Source: Bacteroidales bacterium
GTDB taxonomy: Bacteria > Bacteroidota > Bacteroidia > Bacteroidales > UBA1402
Reading direction: 5' to 3'
NCBI GenBank assembly: GCA_028709215.1
Contig: JAQVXI010000009.1
Location: forward strand, 1 to 58,529
DNA length: 58,529 nt
The position numbers were made by a program, and so were the translations under genes. The notes under the pieces are model-generated. The model was not told the DNA's origin. It made no database searches and was given only the letters and a program-made list of their open reading frames with translations. Positions 18,084 to 27,477 of this stretch are shown here, one piece after another (position 1 is the stretch's first letter; every line of letters begins with the position of its first letter).

Positions 18084-20273
18084 ATGTCAACTTTAAGATT
18101 CCAATTGGTCAAGGAGGCTTTTTCACATACACCTGTGTGTGTAGCCCCGATGGATAAACGCGTTTCGGATTATTATGGCATGAACGTATTCAATCGTGAA
18201 ACCATGAATAAGTATCTCTCTAAGGAGACGTTCAAGATTGTGACCGACGCCATTGACAACGGTCAGCCCTTGGGACGCGATATTGCGAGCCATGTCTCTG
18301 CCGGAATGAAAATGTGGGCATTGGAGATGGGTGCAACCCATTATACCCACTGGTTTCATCCGTTGACCGATGGTACGGCCGAAAAGCACGATGCTTTTGT
18401 GGAACACGATGGCAAAGGTGGATTGATTGAAGAATTTGAGGGTAAGCTGTTGGCGCAGCAAGAACCCGATGCTTCCAGTTTCCCCAGTGGTGGTATTCGA
18501 AATACTTTTGAAGCGCGCGGATATACCGCTTGGGATCCTTCTTCGCCTGCTTTTATTGTGGATGATACACTTTGTATCCCAACCATTTTTGTATCGTATA
18601 CCGGAGAGGCGCTTGATTATAAGACACCTTTGTTGAAGGCCATCGCTGCCATTGATCGTGCCGCCTCGGAAACCTGTCGTTTCTTTGATCCTACGGTACG
18701 TAAGGTTCAGGCCAATTTGGGTTGGGAGCAGGAATACTTTTTGGTCGATGAAGCATTATTCAGTGCCCGTCCGGATCTAATGTTAACCGGTCGTACGCTC
18801 ATGGGACATGAATCTTCAAAGAATCAACAACTGGAGGATCATTATTTTGGTTCCATTCCACCACGAGTTGCTGCATTTATGAAAGAGTTGGAGATTGAGG
18901 GTTACAAACTGGGCATGCCGTTGAAAACACGTCACAACGAAGTTGCACCCAATCAGTTCGAACTGGCGCCCATCTATGAAGAAGCCAATCTCGCAGTCGA
19001 TCACAATTTATTGGTCATGGATTTGATGAATAAAGTGGCTAAAAAGCATAATTTCCGTGTACTATTGCACGAGAAGCCTTTTGCCGGTGTGAATGGTTCG
19101 GGCAAACACAACAACTGGTCGTTGACCACCGATACCGGTGTGAATTTGTTTAATCCGGGTAAAACAGGAGAGGAGAACCTTTTGTTTGTAACCATTTTGG
19201 TGAATACATTGATGGCGGTTTATAAGAACAATGCGTTGTTGAAAGCTTCCATCGCTTCTGCCACCAACGAGCATCGTTTGGGTGCCAACGAAGCACCTCC
19301 TGCCATCATTTCTGCATTCTTAGGAAAGCAAATTTCAGAAGTTCTGGATAAATTGGAAGCAAGTACGACCGATGAAGCCATTGTTTTTGACGCCAAAGGT
19401 GTCATGAAGCTGGGTGTAGGACAGATTCCTGAACTGCTGATTGATAACACCGATCGCAACCGTACTTCACCGTTCGCTTTTACCGGTAACCGCTTTGAGT
19501 TTCGTGCTGTGGGCTCTTCTGCCAACTGTGCTTCTGCTATGACAGCCTTAAATGCCGCTGTAGCCGCTCAGCTGTGTAAGTTCAATCAGGATGTTCGCAA
19601 ACGGATGGATGCTGGTGAATCAAAGGAGAAAGCCATTTTTGCATTAATACGTGAATACATTAAAACGTCCAAACCCATTCGTTTTGATGGCAACGGCTAC
19701 AGCGATGAATGGAAGAAAGAAGCTGAAGCCAGAGGTTTGGATTGTGAGATTAGCGTACCGGTACAATACGATGCATATCTGGCTCCCGATGTGGTTGAGA
19801 TGTTTGTCAAGACCGGTGTCATGAGTGAGAAAGAGTTGCATGCTCGCAACGAGGTGAAGTGGGAGACCTATACCAAGAAGATACAAATTGAGGCACGTGT
19901 GCTGGGTGATATGGCAATGAATCACATCATTCCGGTCGCAACCCGCTATCAATCGTTGCTGTTGGATAATGCCTATAAATTGAAAGAGTTGTTTGAACCG
20001 GCCAAGTTCCAGAAATTGGCTGCGGAAAAACTGAGTTTGATTGAACAAATGGAGTCGCATATCGATGCGGTTCAAACGATGGTTGAATTGATGATTGAAG
20101 CCCGAAAGGTTGCCAATCGTATTGAGTGTGAACGTGAGAAGGCCATTGCGTATCACGATACGGTATTGCCGTATTTCTCAAAGATTCGATACAGTATTGA
20201 TAAGTTGGAGCTCATCGTAGACAACGAAATGTGGACACTACCCAAGTATCGCGAGTTGTTGTTTATTCGATAA
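18084..20273 (+). CDS. glnN: Glutamine synthetase type III
   Basis: A 729-residue enzyme that makes glutamine from glutamate, ammonium and ATP. It is much longer than GSI or GSII and has the type III hallmarks: the N-terminal MSTLRFQLVKEAF region, GWEQEYFLVDEALF, and NEVAPNQFELAPIYEEAN. Also present are FAGVNGSGKHNNWSL (ATP and glutamate site) and NRTSPFAFTGNRFEFRAVGSS. Type III enzymes form dodecamers and are the usual glutamine synthetase of Bacteroidales. It sits directly before gltB-gltD, giving the complete GS-GOGAT ammonium assimilation route. A 14-bp hairpin lies between it and gltB. Confidence 0.97.
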   Translation: MSTLRFQLVKEAFSHTPVCVAPMDKRVSDYYGMNVFNRETMNKYLSKETFKIVTDAIDNGQPLGRDIASHVSAGMKMWALEMGATHYTHWFHPLTDGTAEKHDAFVEHDGKGGLIEEFEGKLLAQQEPDASSFPSGGIRNTFEARGYTAWDPSSPAFIVDDTLCIPTIFVSYTGEALDYKTPLLKAIAAIDRAASETCRFFDPTVRKVQANLGWEQEYFLVDEALFSARPDLMLTGRTLMGHESSKNQQLEDHYFGSIPPRVAAFMKELEIEGYKLGMPLKTRHNEVAPNQFELAPIYEEANLAVDHNLLVMDLMNKVAKKHNFRVLLHEKPFAGVNGSGKHNNWSLTTDTGVNLFNPGKTGEENLLFVTILVNTLMAVYKNNALLKASIASATNEHRLGANEAPPAIISAFLGKQISEVLDKLEASTTDEAIVFDAKGVMKLGVGQIPELLIDNTDRNRTSPFAFTGNRFEFRAVGSSANCASAMTALNAAVAAQLCKFNQDVRKRMDAGESKEKAIFALIREYIKTSKPIRFDGNGYSDEWKKEAEARGLDCEISVPVQYDAYLAPDVVEMFVKTGVMSEKELHARNEVKWETYTKKIQIEARVLGDMAMNHIIPVATRYQSLLLDNAYKLKELFEPAKFQKLAAEKLSLIEQMESHIDAVQTMVELMIEARKVANRIECEREKAIAYHDTVLPYFSKIRYSIDKLELIVDNEMWTLPKYRELLFIR

Positions 20274-20330
20274 AAATCTTCCTTCATAGTTTTTTGAGGT
20301 CAATTGCCATTCGGCAAGAATTATGAGGAA

Positions 20331-20364
20331 TAAACCACTCTCCCAAGCGAGGGAGAGTGGTTTA
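20331..20364 (+). promoter_or_regulatory. Perfect 14-bp hairpin in the glnN-gltB spacer
   Basis: Inverted repeat of 14 bp (20331-20344 with 20351-20364) and a 6-nt loop (AAGCGA), without a T run on either side. It lies 57 bp after the glnN stop and 45 bp before the gltB ATG. It could lower readthrough or protect the upstream mRNA end. A protein operator is also possible. Function unknown. Confidence 0.5.
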
Positions 20365-20409
20365 GTAGGACCCTTATACCCTTTTCTAAAGGAATTAATA
20401 TATACTAAA

Positions 20410-23400
20410 ATGTTAAAGTATCCCATTCAGCAAGGATTGTATCATCCCGAAAATGAGCATGATGCATGTGGTGTAGGCTTCGTGGTTCGTATCACGGGTG
20501 AGAGAACGCACGACATTGTAGAGCGTGGTCTTCAGGTGTTGGAAAATATGGATCACCGTGGTGCCGCAGGAGCCGATCGCAAGACGGGTGACGGTGCCGG
20601 TATTCTTGTGCAAATTCCGCACGAATTTATTTTATTGCAAGGCATACCGGTTCCTGAGCGCGGACATTATGGTACTGGCCTGGTATTTTTTCCGAAAGCA
20701 GTCTCTGAAGCACGTTTGTGTATGGAGTTGCTCGAATCCGCTTTGGCTGCCGAAGATCTCAAGCTGTTGGCTGTACGGGATGTGCCGGTAGACAGCAGTA
20801 TATTGGGCGAAATTTCAAGATCGAACGAGCCCGTCATTCGTCAATTGTTTGTAACCGGATCGCATAAACCGGAGGTGCTTGAACGCAAACTTTATCGTGC
20901 ACGCAAGCAAGTAGAACATGCTGCAGCTCAGTCTACACTTTCTGAAAAGCGAAATTTCTATATTGTGAGTTTGTCTACACAGCGCATGATCTACAAGGGC
21001 ATGTTGGGGAGTATGCAACTTCGACCTTATTTTCCGGATTTGTCGCATCCCAATTTTACTTCTTCCATAGCCTTAGCACATGCCCGTTTCAGTACCAATA
21101 CGTTCCCGACATGGGATTTGGCCCAACCGTTCCGTTTGCTTGGACACAATGGGGAAATCAACACCATTAAGGGCAATCGCTTTTGGATGCAGGCACGTGA
21201 AGCCGGTCTTCAATCGGAGGTGCTGGGGAGTCTTGAGGAACTCTTCCCGATTTTGCAACCGGGCATGAGTGATTCCGGTTCGTTGGACAATATGTTGGAA
21301 TTTCTTGTCCTATCCGGTATGCCACTTCCGCAGGCATTATCCATTTTGGTGCCCGATGCCTGGAACGATAAAAACCCGATTCCGGATGAGTTAAAGGCCT
21401 TTTACGAGTATTACAGCATCATGATGGAGCCTTGGGATGGACCCGCCACCCTGCTTTTTTCTGATGGACGTTATGTTGGAGGTACCTTGGATCGCAACGG
21501 TTTGCGTCCGGCACGCTACGTCATTACCACGGATGAGGTGATGATTGTCGCCTCTGAAGTCGGTGTACAAAATATACCTGCAGAACAGATTCGCGAAAAA
21601 GGGCGTCTGAAACCCGGAAAGATGTTGCTGGTTGACACCCAGGAGCACCGTGTGCAGTACGATGCAGAATTGAAGCACGAAATGGCCGTTGCCAAACCCT
21701 ATCGTCAGTGGTTGAATAAGAACCGTGTTCGTCTGGAGGATTTGTCGTCTGGACGTGAAGTAAAGCATACCATTCCCAATTTGTCTCAATGGATGAAAGT
21801 ATTTGGGTATGGAAAAGAAGACGTCGAACGCATCATAGCTCCCATGGCATTGGAAGGAAAGGAACCCATCTCTTCCATGGGCAACGATACACCCCTTGCT
21901 GTCTTCTCCGATCAACCACAACGACTGTATGCTTATTTTAGACAGTTGTTTGCCCAAGTAACCAATCCGCCCATTGATCCGATTCGAGAGGAATTGGTCA
22001 TGTCACTGACCGGATTTATCGGTTCGTATCAATCCAATCTACTCAAACCCAGCCCGGATCACTGTAAGGTGGTCAAACTTAAAAACCCGGTTGTAAATAA
22101 TCGTGCGTTTGATCTGTTGAAGAATCTTCGATACAAAGGCTTTTCTTCTGTAGAGTTGCCCATGTTGTTTCCGGTCAAAGGCGGTGAAAAAGCACTCGAA
22201 AAAGCGGTTAATGCCTTGTGTGTCAAAGCGGAGGAGGCGGTTGAAAATGGACACAACTATTTGGTGCTGACCGATCGGGGCATGAATGCGGACATGGTGC
22301 CCATACCTGCCTTGTTGGCCGTTTCAGCGGTACATCATCACCTGATTGAATGTCGCAAACGGATGCAGATTGACATTGTCGTAGAAAGTGCCGAACCAAG
22401 AGAGGTCATGCATTTTGCGCTTTTGTTTGGTTATGGTGCCAATGTAATCAATCCGTACGGCGTCTTTGCTGTCATCGATGATCTGGTTGCACGCAAAGAA
22501 ATCCAGTCGGATTACGCAACAGCCGAAAAGCACTACATCAAGTCGGTCGAAAAAGGTTTGCTGAAGGTCCTCTCAAAAATGGGTATATCAACCCTTCGAA
22601 GTTATCGGGGTGCACAAATATTTGAGGCGGTAGGCATCTCTTCGGCTGTATTGGAGCGTTATTTCTCCGGAACTCAGTCCAAGATTGAAGGCATCGATTT
22701 GGAAGACTTGGCACGTGACGCCATGTATATGCATCATCAGGCATTCGATCCGGATGCTTCCTTGGATCTGGAACATGCCGGATTGTACGCTTGGCGGAAG
22801 GATGGTGAGTTTCATGCCTGGAATCCCGAGAGCATATCCCGTCTTCAAATTGCGACCAAGACCGGTTCGTATGAGAAATTTAAAGAGTATGTTGCCTGTG
22901 TCGATGACAAGTCTCATCCCATTTTTTTGCGGGACTTTTTAAGCATCAAACAAGGAAAATCCATTGATATTTCTGAGGTCGAGCCGGCATCGGAGATTAT
23001 GAAACGCTTTGTTACGGGGGCAATGTCTTACGGTTCCATCAGTAAAGAAGCCCACGAAGCAATGGCCATCGCCATGAACATCATTGGCGGCAAGAGCAAT
23101 ACGGGTGAGGGTGGTGAAGATCCGGAACGTTTTGTACCACGCGCCGATGGAACCAGTGCCCGAAGTGCGATCAAGCAGGTCGCTTCCGGACGTTTTGGTG
23201 TGACAACCGAATACCTTGTACATGCCGATGAAATTCAAATAAAGGTCGCTCAAGGAGCGAAGCCCGGTGAGGGAGGTCAGTTGCCTGGTTATAAAGTGGA
23301 TGAGGTGATCGCGAAAACCCGTCATTCCATTCCGGGTATTTCCTTGATTTCACCCCCTCCGCATCACGATATCTATTCCATTGAAGATTTGGCTCAACTT

Positions 23401-24915
23401 ATTTTTGACCTAAAGAACGTCAATCCGTTGGCGCGCATTAGTGTCAAGCTGGTTTCTGAAAGTGGTGTTGGAACCGTTGCAGCCGGTGTTGCCAAAGCCA
23501 AAGCAGATATGATTCTGATCAGTGGTTGCGAGGGGGGTACCGGTGCCAGTCCGTCCAGTTCCATTCGTCATGCTGGATTGCCGGTAGAAATCGGTTTGGC
23601 TGAGACGCAGCAAACATTGCTGATGAACGGCCTCAGAGGGCAAGTGCGTTTGCAAACCGACGGCCAGCTTAAAACCGGTCGGGACATCATTTTATCCGCC
23701 TTGTTGGGTGCAGAAGAATTTGGATTTGCTACCAGTGCGCTGATCGTATTGGGTTGTGTGATGATGCGTAAATGTCACATGAATACCTGTCCTGTGGGGG
23801 TTGCGACACAAAATGAAGCATTGCGCAAGCGATTTATTGGAAGATACAGTTACTTAGTCAACTTTTTCAACTTCTTGGCTGAAGATGTGCGAAGCCACCT
23901 AGCCGCAATGGGTTACCGCAAATTGGATGATATTGTTGGCAAAGTCAATTTGATACAGTACAGCCCCAAAGCAAACAACGTGAAAATGGAAAAAATCAAT
24001 TTGTCAAAATTGATTCATGTTCCTGAATCCGTTTCAAAAACAACCCTGCGTCAAAGCAAGCTGCAATCGCACGATTTGGAACATGTACTGGATCAAACAT
24101 TGATCAAATGGTCCATGCCTGCTTTGGAAATGCAAAGCCCCGTTCAGTTTTCAACAGATGTCTGCAATACCGATCGCTCCGTAGGAGCGATGCTTTCAGG
24201 AAATGTTGCCAAACGTTACGGAAATGCGGGTTTGCCCTCCGATACCATCCGAGCAACCTTTAGGGGTTCTGCAGGGCAGAGTTTTGCCGCTTTTCTTTCG
24301 AAGGGAGTAACCTTCCGTTTGGAAGGAGATGCCAACGACTATTTGGGCAAAGGTCTATCCGGTGGTAAAGTCATCGTTGTTCCGCCCAAAGGCTCACATT
24401 ATACTCCCCATGATAACTGCATTGCTGGAAACACGCTTCTCTATGGTGCCACCAGCGGTGAAGTGTATATCAATGGTCAGGTTGGAGAGCGCTTTTGTGT
24501 GCGTAATTCCGGAGCCATTGCAGTCGTTGAAGGAGTGGGTGATCATTGTTGTGAATACATGACCGGTGGAAGAACCGTTGTGTTGGGTAAAACCGGCAGG
24601 AACTTTGCAGCGGGTATGTCCGGAGGTATTGCATACGTATTGGATGAAGCGGGCGATTTTGACTATTTCTGTAATATGCAAATGGTGGAACTGTCGTTGA
24701 TTGAGGATATGGCAGATAATCGGGAGTTAAAGAACCTGATCGAAGCACACCACCGTTATACTCAAAGTCCGAAAGCCGCACATATTTTGGCGAATTGGGC
24801 CAGCTATGTGGATCGGTTTATCCGAGTAATCCCCATTGAATATAAGAAGGTCTTACACGATGAAAAGTTGGAGGCTGTTAAGAAAAAAATTGCACAAGTA
24901 GAATACGACTATTAA
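20410..24915 (+). CDS. gltB: Glutamate synthase, large (alpha) subunit
   Basis: A 1501-residue enzyme that transfers the amide nitrogen of glutamine to 2-oxoglutarate. The N-terminal class II amidotransferase domain has its catalytic cysteine at residue 20 (HDACGVGFVV), exposed after removal of a short propeptide. NMDHRGAAGADRKTGDGAG follows. The FMN/2-oxoglutarate domain contains GEGGEDPERF and GCEGGTGASPSSSI. The [3Fe-4S] cysteines are in CHMNTCPVGVATQ. The C-terminal GXGXG helix domain is present (FLSKGVTFRLEGDANDYLGKGL). The start is ATG 20410; a longer reading from 20323 would run through the spacer hairpin and add 29 unrelated residues. It couples by one base to gltD. Confidence 0.97.
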   Translation: MLKYPIQQGLYHPENEHDACGVGFVVRITGERTHDIVERGLQVLENMDHRGAAGADRKTGDGAGILVQIPHEFILLQGIPVPERGHYGTGLVFFPKAVSEARLCMELLESALAAEDLKLLAVRDVPVDSSILGEISRSNEPVIRQLFVTGSHKPEVLERKLYRARKQVEHAAAQSTLSEKRNFYIVSLSTQRMIYKGMLGSMQLRPYFPDLSHPNFTSSIALAHARFSTNTFPTWDLAQPFRLLGHNGEINTIKGNRFWMQAREAGLQSEVLGSLEELFPILQPGMSDSGSLDNMLEFLVLSGMPLPQALSILVPDAWNDKNPIPDELKAFYEYYSIMMEPWDGPATLLFSDGRYVGGTLDRNGLRPARYVITTDEVMIVASEVGVQNIPAEQIREKGRLKPGKMLLVDTQEHRVQYDAELKHEMAVAKPYRQWLNKNRVRLEDLSSGREVKHTIPNLSQWMKVFGYGKEDVERIIAPMALEGKEPISSMGNDTPLAVFSDQPQRLYAYFRQLFAQVTNPPIDPIREELVMSLTGFIGSYQSNLLKPSPDHCKVVKLKNPVVNNRAFDLLKNLRYKGFSSVELPMLFPVKGGEKALEKAVNALCVKAEEAVENGHNYLVLTDRGMNADMVPIPALLAVSAVHHHLIECRKRMQIDIVVESAEPREVMHFALLFGYGANVINPYGVFAVIDDLVARKEIQSDYATAEKHYIKSVEKGLLKVLSKMGISTLRSYRGAQIFEAVGISSAVLERYFSGTQSKIEGIDLEDLARDAMYMHHQAFDPDASLDLEHAGLYAWRKDGEFHAWNPESISRLQIATKTGSYEKFKEYVACVDDKSHPIFLRDFLSIKQGKSIDISEVEPASEIMKRFVTGAMSYGSISKEAHEAMAIAMNIIGGKSNTGEGGEDPERFVPRADGTSARSAIKQVASGRFGVTTEYLVHADEIQIKVAQGAKPGEGGQLPGYKVDEVIAKTRHSIPGISLISPPPHHDIYSIEDLAQLIFDLKNVNPLARISVKLVSESGVGTVAAGVAKAKADMILISGCEGGTGASPSSSIRHAGLPVEIGLAETQQTLLMNGLRGQVRLQTDGQLKTGRDIILSALLGAEEFGFATSALIVLGCVMMRKCHMNTCPVGVATQNEALRKRFIGRYSYLVNFFNFLAEDVRSHLAAMGYRKLDDIVGKVNLIQYSPKANNVKMEKINLSKLIHVPESVSKTTLRQSKLQSHDLEHVLDQTLIKWSMPALEMQSPVQFSTDVCNTDRSVGAMLSGNVAKRYGNAGLPSDTIRATFRGSAGQSFAAFLSKGVTFRLEGDANDYLGKGLSGGKVIVVPPKGSHYTPHDNCIAGNTLLYGATSGEVYINGQVGERFCVRNSGAIAVVEGVGDHCCEYMTGGRTVVLGKTGRNFAAGMSGGIAYVLDEAGDFDYFCNMQMVELSLIEDMADNRELKNLIEAHHRYTQSPKAAHILANWASYVDRFIRVIPIEYKKVLHDEKLEAVKKKIAQVEYDY

Positions 24916-24916
24916 T

Positions 24917-26338
24917 ATGGGAAATCCAAAAGCATTTTATACCATCGATCGCAAAGAAGCCGGGTATCGCCCCGTGCATGAGCGGATCTCCGATTTTGGA
25001 GAAGTCGAACAAACCCTCAACCATGGGGACAGAATGTTGCAAGCTTCTCGTTGTATGGATTGTGGGGTGCCCTTCTGTCATTGGGCTTGTCCCTTGGGTA
25101 ACGCCATGCCTGATTATCAGGATCTGCTATCGAAAGGGAAGTGGAAGGAAGCCTATGAAATCCTTTCTAGAACCGATGATTTTCCGGAATTTACCGGACG
25201 TGTATGTCCGGCACCTTGTGAAAAGTCCTGTGTGGTTAACATCCAGCATGTACCGGTAACGATTCGTGAGAACGAGGCTTCTGTAACCGAACGTGCGTTT
25301 ATGGAGGGTTGGATCACGGCTCAACCGCCTATAAAGCGAAGTGGGAAACGCGTAGCAGTCATCGGAAGCGGGCCTGCTGGTTTGGTAGCCGCCTTTCGCT
25401 TGAATCGAAAGGGGCATTCGGTCACGGTCTTTGAAAAAGACGAGCAGGCTGGTGGCTTGCTTCGTTTTGGCATCCCTAATTTTAAACTAAACAAAGCCGT
25501 CATTGATCGACGATTGACATTACTCGAAATGGAAGGCATCGTTTTTAAAACGGGCGTGCTTGTTGGAGCGGATGTTACATATAAAGCGTTGACGGATCAG
25601 TTCGATGCCATCTGTTTGGCCATCGGTGCCGGTAAACCCAGAGATTTACCCGTAGAGGGGCGTGACTTGAAAGGGGTTTATTTTGCGCTTGATTACTTGA
25701 TTGATCAAAACAAACAATTGGCTGGAATCGCTGCCGGTAAACCGGAGTTGAACGCCAAGGGAAAACATGTGTTGGTCATTGGAGGGGGGGATACCGGTTC
25801 CGATTGTGTCGGGACAGCCAATCGTCAGGGTGCCGCATCTGTAACGCAAATTGAGATTATGCCCAAACCTCCCATTGGAGAGAATCCGGAGACACCTTGG
25901 CCGAATTACCCCACCATTCTAAAAGTTTCTTCCTCACATGAAGAAGGTTGTACGCGTCGATGGGCCTTGGCTACCAAACGTTTTGTTGGAGAAAACGGAA
26001 CATTGACGGGGGTTGAGATTGTTGAAGTAGAATGGGTGAAGGATCCGAATTCCGGTCGAATGCTGATGAAGGAAACGGATAAAGTGGAGGTTTTGACCGT
26101 TGATTTGGCCTTTTTGGCGATGGGATTTGTTTCTCCTGTTCATGAAGGATTGCTGGATCAAATGGAGGTTGCTTACGATGTACGTTCCAATGTCGCCGTG
26201 AATGCACAACTTCAGACATCCATCGAAAAGGTTTTTGCTGCCGGGGATGTGGCTACTGGTGCCAGCTTGGTTGTTCGTGCCATGGCTTCCGGTCGTACAA
26301 TGGCCACGTGTGTACATGCTTTTTTGACGAAAAAGTAG
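24917..26338 (+). CDS. gltD: Glutamate synthase, small (beta) subunit
   Basis: A 473-residue flavoprotein that takes electrons from NAD(P)H and feeds them to GltB. The N-terminal cysteine clusters CMDCGVPFCHWACPLGN and CPAPCEKSC bind [4Fe-4S] centres. An FAD-binding VIGSGPAGL follows at about residue 146, and an NAD(P)-binding VIGGGDTGSDCVGTANRQG at about residue 288. The end AAGDVATGASLVVRAMASGR is the flavin motif. The gene begins one base after the gltB stop, and an intrinsic terminator closes the unit. Confidence 0.97.
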   Translation: MGNPKAFYTIDRKEAGYRPVHERISDFGEVEQTLNHGDRMLQASRCMDCGVPFCHWACPLGNAMPDYQDLLSKGKWKEAYEILSRTDDFPEFTGRVCPAPCEKSCVVNIQHVPVTIRENEASVTERAFMEGWITAQPPIKRSGKRVAVIGSGPAGLVAAFRLNRKGHSVTVFEKDEQAGGLLRFGIPNFKLNKAVIDRRLTLLEMEGIVFKTGVLVGADVTYKALTDQFDAICLAIGAGKPRDLPVEGRDLKGVYFALDYLIDQNKQLAGIAAGKPELNAKGKHVLVIGGGDTGSDCVGTANRQGAASVTQIEIMPKPPIGENPETPWPNYPTILKVSSSHEEGCTRRWALATKRFVGENGTLTGVEIVEVEWVKDPNSGRMLMKETDKVEVLTVDLAFLAMGFVSPVHEGLLDQMEVAYDVRSNVAVNAQLQTSIEKVFAAGDVATGASLVVRAMASGRTMATCVHAFLTKK

Positions 26339-26360
26339 CTTTTTTGTCCAATCGCATTCG

Positions 26361-26395
26361 AATTCCCTACCGGAACCGGTAGGGAATTTTTTTTT
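26361..26395 (+). terminator. Intrinsic terminator after gltD
   Basis: A palindromic stem of about 12 bp (left arm AATTCCCTACCGG at 26361-26373, mirrored by CCGGTAGGGAATT), with only about 4 nt of loop, then nine T. It separates the nitrogen genes from the pectin genes. Confidence 0.9.
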
Positions 26396-26438
26396 GTTGC
26401 TTTTTTTTTCGACCTTGCAAGATAAATTTTCAGAGATT

Positions 26439-27392
26439 ATGCAGAAACAAATCTACTTCTTTTTTCTTTTGTTGTTGGGCAGTCTGACTGCTGTCGCCCA
26501 ACCAACCTACGATTGTGTTGTTTCCTTGGATGGAACGGGTGATTATACCAGTATTCAGGCGGCCATTACTGCCGTTCGGGACTTTCGGCCGGAGGGTCGT
26601 TACGTGATATTGATCAAAAAGGGACAGTACAAAGAGAAGATTGAAATCCCCACACATAAAACACAAATCACATTATTGGGTGAACACGTTGATTCGACCA
26701 TCATTACGTGGGATGATCATGCCAATATCAACAAAATGGGAACGTTTAAAACGTATACACTCTTGATTCGTGGCAATGACATCGTCTTGCAAAACCTCAC
26801 CGTCGAAAACAACGCAGCACAATTGGGGCAAGCGGTAGCCTTACACGTCGAAGGGGATCGCGTTTCGTTTGTAAACTGTCGTTTTCTTGGCAATCAGGAT
26901 ACCATCTATTTGGGACGGGAAGGCAGTCGGGCTTGGTTTAACAATTGTTACATTGAAGGCACCACCGATTTTATATTTGGCCCGTCCACAGCCTGGTTTG
27001 AAGCTTGTCACATTCACGGCAAACGCAATTCATACATTACTGCGGCTTCTACTCCCTCCAATATAGAATACGGCTTTATTTTTAATAATTGTACGATTAC
27101 GACCGGTCCGGACGTGACTTCTTTGTATTTGGGTCGACCTTGGCGTGCCTTTGCGATGACCCTTTTTATGAATTGCACGTTGCCTGCAACCATTCATCCG
27201 GCCGGATGGGATAATTGGAGAAACCCGGATAACGAGCGTACGGCCCGTTATGGAGAGTACAATAATTCAGGTCCTGGGGCGGAAGCATCCAAACGTGTGA
27301 ATTGGACAACTTTGTGGAGTAGACGGGAAGCGACAGCGCTTCACCCGGTTCGAGTCTTTGATCCTTGGAATCCAATGTGCAATTGTGATTGA
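26439..27392 (+). CDS. Pectinesterase (carbohydrate esterase family 8), secreted
   Basis: A 317-residue enzyme that removes methyl groups from pectin, preparing it for polygalacturonase or lyase. A signal peptide (MQKQIYFFFLLLLGSLTAVAQ) sends it across the inner membrane. The right-handed beta-helix shows the CE8 motifs: QDTIYLG with catalytic Asp154, DFIFG with Asp177, and GRPWR with Arg233 and Trp235. SLDGTGDYTSIQAAI is the typical start of the domain. The start is ATG 26439; an in-frame codon at 26394 lies inside the upstream terminator and would put 15 residues before the signal peptide. It is followed by the second HTCS and a GH28 enzyme that would use its product. Confidence 0.95.
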   Translation: MQKQIYFFFLLLLGSLTAVAQPTYDCVVSLDGTGDYTSIQAAITAVRDFRPEGRYVILIKKGQYKEKIEIPTHKTQITLLGEHVDSTIITWDDHANINKMGTFKTYTLLIRGNDIVLQNLTVENNAAQLGQAVALHVEGDRVSFVNCRFLGNQDTIYLGREGSRAWFNNCYIEGTTDFIFGPSTAWFEACHIHGKRNSYITAASTPSNIEYGFIFNNCTITTGPDVTSLYLGRPWRAFAMTLFMNCTLPATIHPAGWDNWRNPDNERTARYGEYNNSGPGAEASKRVNWTTLWSRREATALHPVRVFDPWNPMCNCD

Positions 27393-27477
27393 AAATCCAC
27401 ATTTTAGATAAAAAAGTCCACCCAAACGTGCGATTTTTTTTCGATTTTTGTTCTGAAAGAATCCTTAATCTATACGC

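Noticed and set aside
20323..20409. Longer N-terminus for GltB
   Set aside because: Would translate the spacer hairpin and move the catalytic cysteine far from the N-terminus; ATG 20410 fits the family.
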